Of a stretch of 64,000 nt of DNA, positions 59,767-64,000 are shown piece by piece; the first letter of the stretch is position 1; the number at the start of each line of letters is the position of its first letter. Origin of the DNA: an uncultured Lachnospiraceae bacterium (GTDB taxonomy: Bacteria > Bacillota > Clostridia > Lachnospirales > Lachnospiraceae); contig CALWRS010000006.1 in assembly GCA_944384025.1 (NCBI GenBank), positions 46,202 through 110,201 on the forward strand, in the 5' to 3' direction. A model generated the notes under the pieces. It did no database searches and was not told the origin of the DNA. It saw only the letters and a program-made list of their open reading frames with translations. The translations under genes and the position numbers were made by a program.

Positions 59767-60855
59767 ATGAAAAGCACATATATCCTGGCAATCGAATCGT
59801 CCTGCGATGAGACGGCTGCGGCGGTCGTCCGGGACGGGCGATGCGTATTATCCAACATTATTTCTTCTCAGATTGATCTTCACGCCCTTTATGGCGGCGT
59901 GGTTCCGGAAATTGCGTCCAGAAAGCACATCGAGCATATTATTCCGGTTACGACGGAGGCGCTAAAAGCTGCAAATGTTTCGCTTGCCGAGATCGACGCG
60001 GTTGCCGTTACGTACGGACCGGGGCTTGTCGGCTCGCTTTTAGTAGGCGTTGGCGCTGCAAAAGCGATTGCTTACGCGGCGAAAAAACCGCTCGTTGGCG
60101 TGCATCACATAGAAGGGCATATTGCCGCGAATTATATCTCGCATCCGGATTTGGAACCGCCGTTTTTGTGTCTGATCGTATCCGGCGGGCATACGCATCT
60201 TGCGATGATTGAAGACTACGGAAGCTGCCGGATTTTAGGCAGAACGCACGACGACGCGGCAGGAGAAGCTTACGATAAAGTCGCGCGTGCAATTGGCCTT
60301 GGATACCCCGGCGGGCCGAAAATCGACCGGCTGGCAAAGGAAGGAAATCCGGAGGCAGTCGCATTTCCGCGCGCGCATATCGAAGGAAGTCCGTACGATT
60401 TTAGCTTCAGCGGTGTAAAATCTGCGGTTTTAAATTACTTAAACAGCTGTAAAATGAAAGCGCTGACCGGCGAGACGAGGCATCCTGCAAACATGGCGCA
60501 CGCCGGAGAAGAGGACTACCTTTCCTACCTTCCGGAAGGGATTACGCAGGCGGACATTGCCGCCTCCTTCCAGGCAGCCGTTGTCGATGTCCTTACAATG
60601 CGTACGGTTGCTGCCGCAAAGGCGCAGGGCGTAAAGAAAGTGGCTATGGCGGGCGGCGTTGCCTCCAACAGCGCGCTTCGCAGCCGTATGCGGGAACTTT
60701 GCGAGGAAAATGGACTTTGCCTGTATTATCCGGAGCCGATTTTCTGCACGGACAACGCGGCAATGATTGGCGCGGCGGCCTACTACGAGTACCGCCGCGG
60801 AGTAACGCACGATTGGACGCTAAATGCAGTGCCGAATTTGAAGCTCGGTGAGTAG
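59767..60855 (+). CDS. tsaD: tRNA N6-adenosine threonylcarbamoyltransferase TsaD
   Basis: 362 residues; transfers the threonylcarbamoyl group to A37. ASKHA fold with [32 protein letters not shown], the [11 protein letters not shown] metal-binding His pair, [33 protein letters not shown] and [17 protein letters not shown]. Completes the t6A set with tsaC, tsaE and tsaB in this window. Convergent with the beta-propeller gene, with only 17 bp between stops and no obvious terminator. Confidence 0.97.
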   Translation: MKSTYILAIESSCDETAAAVVRDGRCVLSNIISSQIDLHALYGGVVPEIASRKHIEHIIPVTTEALKAANVSLAEIDAVAVTYGPGLVGSLLVGVGAAKAIAYAAKKPLVGVHHIEGHIAANYISHPDLEPPFLCLIVSGGHTHLAMIEDYGSCRILGRTHDDAAGEAYDKVARAIGLGYPGGPKIDRLAKEGNPEAVAFPRAHIEGSPYDFSFSGVKSAVLNYLNSCKMKALTGETRHPANMAHAGEEDYLSYLPEGITQADIAASFQAAVVDVLTMRTVAAAKAQGVKKVAMAGGVASNSALRSRMRELCEENGLCLYYPEPIFCTDNAAMIGAAAYYEYRRGVTHDWTLNAVPNLKLGE

Positions 60856-60872
60856 GCTGCATACGTAACCGT

Positions 60873-62696
60873 TTACGGCTGATTTTCTAAAATAGGAACG
60901 ACTGCGAAATCATCCGTGCCAAATGCATACAGGGAGCCGTCAATATAGGCGGCTCTTTTTGTTTGGCAATCGCCAAACAGCGGAAAATCCGCAAGCACGT
61001 GCAAACGATAGCCGTCAAAGGAGAGCAGCAAATATCGATCGATCATTTCGCTCTGATCGGTATAGCCAAGGCCGATCAGATGATTCTCCCGATCAATGAG
61101 GTACGACTTATAAAATTCTGAGAAGTTGACGCTTGGCAGTTCGTACGCGCAGACGGAAACAACGTCGGCCGTCGCCTCTTCGTATACTTCCACCTTCAGG
61201 CTGGCCCATTCTGCGCCAACGCCAATCCCAAGCAGAAAACCGTTTCCGAAGTTTACAAGCGATGTGGAAAATCCGGCAATCGTTCCGGTGTCTTTGTAAG
61301 TAATGTTATTTAAATCGCTCAGGTCAAAGAAAAATACCGGGTCGGAAATTTCAATCGCCGTACAGACATAAGCGGCGGTTTTGTCAAATCGTACCGACCG
61401 AACCGTTTCGCCTTTTGGGGCAAAGTTTTCTACGCTTGCAGCGACTTTCCAGTTTGCAAGGTCGATGCAGTAAAGGCTTGCGCTCGTTGCTGCCGCAAAA
61501 TCCGTCGTCGTTACCAAACGAAGGATGCCTTCGTACTCATCTAAGCTGTATTGGTCTTTTACATAGCCGGGAACGACAACGGAGCCAAGCAGCGAAAGCT
61601 TCTCGCCTGCGTAGCGAAGGCCGGAGACTTCGGTCTGTACGGCAGAGAGGTCCTCTTTATCGGCTTCTTCTATGAAACGGCGCGTTACAAAAACGTTTTC
61701 TTCGGAAACGTAGAGATCTTCCGAATAGGAGAGAAAAGCAAGCGTGTCTTCAAGCGTGAGCGTTGCCTCGTCATACTTGCTGACAACCGTATAGCGGGTG
61801 CTTGTAACACATTCTGGCGATATAATGTTTTCCGCGGGAATGCTCTCGAACCCGTTTCCGGTATCAATTTGCGGAACGAAATTCGCTTCGCGGGAGAAGT
61901 CGGTTCCGTTAATCCGAAACTCGCTTATCAAAAGAAGCTTGCCGTTTGTCACGCGTGCAGACTGGTAGCCGCCGGTAAGTATAACGCGGTTTGCCTCCCG
62001 TATATTTCCCGGGTCGGAGACGTCAAGGGAAAGCAAGAGGATGCACCCGTTTGGACCGGACGCGTTTCCGGGAAGAAGCACCGTAATGGTTTTGCCGTCT
62101 TGGGAGAGGAAAAACTCAGCGCTGTCGGTATACAAAAAAAGCGTATCCTCCTGTGCGGTAAGGCTGTACTCGCCTACTTGTGTAGAATCAAGTCCCGCAA
62201 TGGAAAAAACCTTCAGAACTCCGTTATCCAGATAAAAGAGATACTGATCCGTTCGCTTTAGCAAATCTCCCTCGATAACGCCTTCGACCTGATTGTCAGT
62301 CGTCTCCTGATAGGAGGGGGCCGCGTCTACACCTTCTAGGGCATCTCCGGTCATGTCTTCCGCGCTTTTTTCATCCGTAGGAGAGAGCATTGACATTAGG
62401 CGGTCAAAATTGTTTTTGTACTCTGGCGGCGTTGCGTAAAGTTCGTTGATTTTTTGAATAATTGCATAATATTCGCTGTCGGCGTACCGGGAAACATCCG
62501 GTAATTTCGTACGGTTTGGAAGAAAGAGAATAAAGCCAAGGGCGGCGGCTACCGCGCAAAAGCAGGCAGCGGCAATCCCAAAGCGTTTTTTAAAGGTGCA
62601 CCCCTTCCTTTTTCCAGAAATATTTTCCGACGCGGCTTCGGTAATGTACGATTCGTCAATTTCATTCATGGTCAGAAGCAGATCTTCTTTTTTCAT
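60873..62696 (-). CDS. Membrane-anchored beta-propeller protein, probable anti-sigma factor
   Basis: 607 residues. The cytosolic N-terminus (1-38) starts MKKEDLLLTMNEIDESYITE, like clostridial anti-sigma proteins, followed by one membrane helix (about 39-59, GIAAACFCAVAAALGFILFL) and a large extracellular beta-propeller domain of the PF09826 type (Beta_propel), with DNQVEGVIEGDLLKRTDQYL and a series of YCIDLANWKV / FFFDLSDLNN blades. The start overlaps the ECF sigma stop by 4 nt (ATGA), the usual sigma/anti-sigma arrangement. The propeller may be the sensor for an envelope or ligand signal. Confidence 0.82.
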   Translation of the reverse strand: MKKEDLLLTMNEIDESYITEAASENISGKRKGCTFKKRFGIAAACFCAVAAALGFILFLPNRTKLPDVSRYADSEYYAIIQKINELYATPPEYKNNFDRLMSMLSPTDEKSAEDMTGDALEGVDAAPSYQETTDNQVEGVIEGDLLKRTDQYLFYLDNGVLKVFSIAGLDSTQVGEYSLTAQEDTLFLYTDSAEFFLSQDGKTITVLLPGNASGPNGCILLLSLDVSDPGNIREANRVILTGGYQSARVTNGKLLLISEFRINGTDFSREANFVPQIDTGNGFESIPAENIISPECVTSTRYTVVSKYDEATLTLEDTLAFLSYSEDLYVSEENVFVTRRFIEEADKEDLSAVQTEVSGLRYAGEKLSLLGSVVVPGYVKDQYSLDEYEGILRLVTTTDFAAATSASLYCIDLANWKVAASVENFAPKGETVRSVRFDKTAAYVCTAIEISDPVFFFDLSDLNNITYKDTGTIAGFSTSLVNFGNGFLLGIGVGAEWASLKVEVYEEATADVVSVCAYELPSVNFSEFYKSYLIDRENHLIGLGYTDQSEMIDRYLLLSFDGYRLHVLADFPLFGDCQTKRAAYIDGSLYAFGTDDFAVVPILENQP

Positions 62697-63244
62697 ACAG
62701 GAATCCCTTCTTTCTGTAAATAATTTTTAAGCTTGGTTCGAGTTCGCGAGAGGATGACTTTCACGTTATTTTCGGTTCGACCGCAGTTTTGCGCAATTTC
62801 CTTTACCGAATAAAAGTGCCAATACCTTTGGACAAAGAGAATTCGTTTTTCCTTTGGCAGTTCCTCCAAAAAGCGGTTGAGAAGATCCCGGAGAACAACT
62901 TCGTCAAACGACGCATCCGTCGCCGCAGGCAGCATTTGCTCCGCCTCGTCTAAGATAAGATTCGTCTCGGGACAGCGCTTTTTCGCGTGCTCGTGGAAGT
63001 AGCGGTTGAGCGCCTTGTTTCGGGTAAGCTTCGCAAGAAATGTGCAAAGTCGCTGCGGTTTATGCGGCGGCATAGCGTTCCAAGCGCTTAAATAAGCGTC
63101 GTTCACGCATTCTTCCGCGTCCGGATTCGAATTTAAAATACGGTAGGCAATAAAATGACAGTACTTTCCGTATTTTTTTTGCGTTTCGGCAATAGCCGCC
63201 TGTGAGCGCTCCCAGTATAGAGCAACGATTTTCTCATCTTCCAT
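62693..63244 (-). CDS. ECF-type RNA polymerase sigma factor
   Basis: 183 residues. Region 2 (about 20-85): YGKYCHFIAYRILNSNPDAE, ECVNDAYLSAWNAMPP; region 4 (about 125-180): LNRFLEELPKEKRILFVQRY, FYSVKEIAQNCGRTENNVKV. Regions 1.1 and 3 are absent, as in ECF sigmas. Co-transcribed and translationally coupled to the beta-propeller protein. A likely autoregulated promoter is upstream at 63288-63318. Confidence 0.93.
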   Translation of the reverse strand: MEDEKIVALYWERSQAAIAETQKKYGKYCHFIAYRILNSNPDAEECVNDAYLSAWNAMPPHKPQRLCTFLAKLTRNKALNRYFHEHAKKRCPETNLILDEAEQMLPAATDASFDEVVLRDLLNRFLEELPKEKRILFVQRYWHFYSVKEIAQNCGRTENNVKVILSRTRTKLKNYLQKEGIPV

Positions 63245-63287
63245 GAAAACTCCCCCTTCTCTTCGCCCTTTTCGAACTTCCTATATA

Positions 63288-63318
63288 AGTACACAAGAAT
63301 GCAGGATACAAGGTTACA
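63288..63318 (-). promoter_or_regulatory. Candidate ECF-type autoregulated promoter
   Basis: On the minus strand GTGTAACCTTG carries the TGTAACC motif (63312-63318) typical of ECF -35 elements, followed after about 15 bp by CTTGTGTACT (63288-63297). About 45 bp before the sigma start. Confidence 0.45.
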
Positions 63319-63360
63319 CCGGATTTTGAAAAAATTACGCGTTTTCTTACGCATCCTTAT

Positions 63361-63535
63361 TCAAGACTCGCTCGCGAGTCTTGGCGCGGGATTCGGGTCG
63401 GCTTTTGCCGACATAATTCCTATCTGAATCCCTGCGCATCTTCGCGGAGCGTATATCAGATGGGGGATTGACACCCGCCGCTGATACAAATTTGTTACCC
63501 ACCGCCTATAGAGGCGGGGGTCATCTCCCATCTAA
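63361..63535 (+). repeat. Dispersed structured repeat, copy 2 (longer copy)
   Basis: About 175 nt with a series of hairpins: GACTCG-CTCG-CGAGTC (63364-63379), GTCGGC-TTTT-GCCGAC (63395-63410), an outer TATCTGA...TCAGAT with inner CTGCGC/GCGGAG (from 63421), an ACAAATTTGT palindrome and CCGCCT-ATAG-AGGCGG. Nucleotides 63423-63531 are the inverted match of 4384-4492 (about 95% by eye). No protein is encoded. It looks like a folded RNA or single-stranded DNA element, for example the end of an IS200/IS605-like transposon with its guide-RNA scaffold, but no TnpA/TnpB/IscB gene is linked. Confidence 0.75.
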
Positions 63536-63625
63536 TATAACACGGATTATTTTTTTGGTCTATATGCGTGTGGGAAGGCTCCCTAGACGGCTTTGATGCG
63601 GCGCAAAAAAAAAGAAAATGAGGGC

Positions 63626-63654
63626 TTGACACGTTTTGGGCGGTGTGTTAAGAT
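63626..63654 (+). promoter_or_regulatory. tRNA-Ser promoter
   Basis: Consensus -35 TTGACA (63626-63631), 17-bp spacer, -10 TAAGAT (63649-63654), 15 bp before the first tRNA-Ser. Confidence 0.88.
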
Positions 63655-63669
63655 AGCAAAGCGTTCTTT

Positions 63670-63755
63670 GGAGAGTTGCCCGAGTGGTTTAAGGGGCCGG
63701 TCTTGAAAACCGGTGATTCCGAAAGGGACCGTGGGTTCGAATCCCACATTCTCCG
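63670..63755 (+). tRNA. tRNA-Ser (anticodon TGA)
   Basis: 86-nt class II tRNA. Acceptor GGAGAGT/ATTCTCC, discriminator G; loop CTTGAAA gives anticodon TGA for codon UCA; long variable arm (GATTCCGAAAGGGACC); T-arm GGGTTCGAATCCC. No encoded CCA. Confidence 0.96.
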
Positions 63756-63841
63756 TCGGTTTCACACAGCAGCACATTGAACCGAATTTCATATGGATTG
63801 GGAAAGCACGGCGGCTTTTCAGTCGGTCGCCGCTAAAATCT

Positions 63842-63930
63842 GGAGAAGTACCCAAGAGGCTGAAGGGACACCCCTGGAAAGGGTGCAGGTCGTTAATAGC
63901 GGCGCGAGGGTTCAAATCCCTCCTTCTCCG
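63842..63930 (+). tRNA. tRNA-Ser (anticodon GGA)
   Basis: 89-nt class II tRNA. Acceptor GGAGAAG/CTTCTCC, discriminator G; loop CTGGAAA gives anticodon GGA for codons UCC/UCU; long variable arm; T-arm GGGTTCAAATCCC. Lies 86 bp after the first tRNA-Ser and is probably on the same transcript. Confidence 0.96.
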
Positions 63931-63960
63931 TCGCTTCCGAAAAAAACCGAAAAAAAGTGC

Positions 63961-63989
63961 TTGACAGTTTCCGAACTCTGTTGTATACT
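63961..63989 (+). promoter_or_regulatory. Strong promoter at the window edge
   Basis: -35 TTGACA (63961-63966), 17-bp spacer, -10 TATACT (63984-63989). The transcribed gene, probably another stable RNA, lies beyond the window. Confidence 0.85.
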
Positions 63990-64000
63990 GTCAAAGCTGC

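Noticed and set aside
63370-63535. CRISPR-like array suggested by repeated hairpins
   Set aside because: The hairpins differ from each other and there are no regularly spaced identical repeats.

Overview
The window reads as a chromosomal piece of a Gram-positive, low-to-mid GC Clostridia, most likely a Lachnospiraceae-type gut anaerobe. The clues are the gene families (DUF5688 protein, TSCPD protein, Sua5-type TsaC, HPr kinase with a whiA-crh pair, AgrC/LytTR regulators, RibU under an FMN riboswitch, ATP-type PEP carboxykinase, GH10 xylanase lipoprotein), Firmicutes-type GGAGG ribosome binding sites, frequent GTG/TTG starts and TTGACA-17-TATAAT promoters. No rRNA, CRISPR array, prophage or intact transposon was seen. 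Six tRNA genes are present: Leu-CAG, Thr-CGT, Pro-CGG, Arg-CCG, Ser-TGA and Ser-GGA.

Layout. 1-4.3 kb: end of citrate synthase, Sua5-type tsaC, a phosphatase-like protein that lacks its catalytic arginine, rpiB and galE, closed by a perfect 24-bp terminator hairpin. 4.38-5.02 kb: a scar made of one end of a dispersed repeat, a serine-recombinase scrap and a DUF1016 nuclease scrap. 5.0-9.6 kb: xylanase, mtnN, TSCPD protein, murG and a PucR regulator. 9.7-15.4 kb: polar amino-acid ABC transporter, cytidylate-kinase-like protein, class III aminotransferase and iron alcohol dehydrogenase. 15.5-19.2 kb: HIT protein, a conserved hypothetical, and a large membrane-anchored exoprotein. 19.2-22.6 kb: tRNA-Leu followed by an unusual split AgrC-like signalling operon. 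22.9-27.7 kb (mostly minus strand): pckA, two tRNAs, an SDR, a DegV protein and a divergent TetR regulator. 27.8-34.3 kb: FGGY sugar kinase, degenerate GGDEF/EAL protein, DUF5688, an IS remnant and a YD-repeat lipoprotein. 34.4-42.3 kb: tRNA-Arg, D-lactate dehydrogenase-like enzyme, cyclophilin lipoprotein, a two-component system overlapping hisH-hisF, ung, an AraC regulator and EIIA-Glc. 42.4-60.9 kb: core genes ftsH, uvrC, hprK, glcK, murB, whiA, crh-like, a 40-residue membrane protein, dnaE, pfkA, a C39-like protein, ribU, tsaE-tsaB-rimI, rnz and tsaD. 60.9-64 kb: beta-propeller/anti-sigma-like protein and its ECF sigma factor on the minus strand, the second and longer copy of the structured repeat, and two tRNA-Ser genes.

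How the parts work together. All four core bacterial t6A tRNA-modification genes are here (tsaC, tsaE, tsaB, tsaD). Carbon-catabolite control is represented by hprK, glucokinase, an HPr homologue with Glu at the usual His15 position (Crh-like), EIIA-Glc and pfkA. Xylan use is suggested by the xylanase and the FGGY kinase.

The most unusual item is the 19.4-22.6 kb operon. One protein has the GHKL ATPase domain of an AgrC kinase but Asn at the phospho-acceptor position. Two separate multi-pass membrane proteins carry the RHDxANQM phospho-acceptor box but stop before any ATPase domain. A LytTR response regulator lies between them. This looks like a histidine kinase split over three polypeptides, with two alternative sensors.
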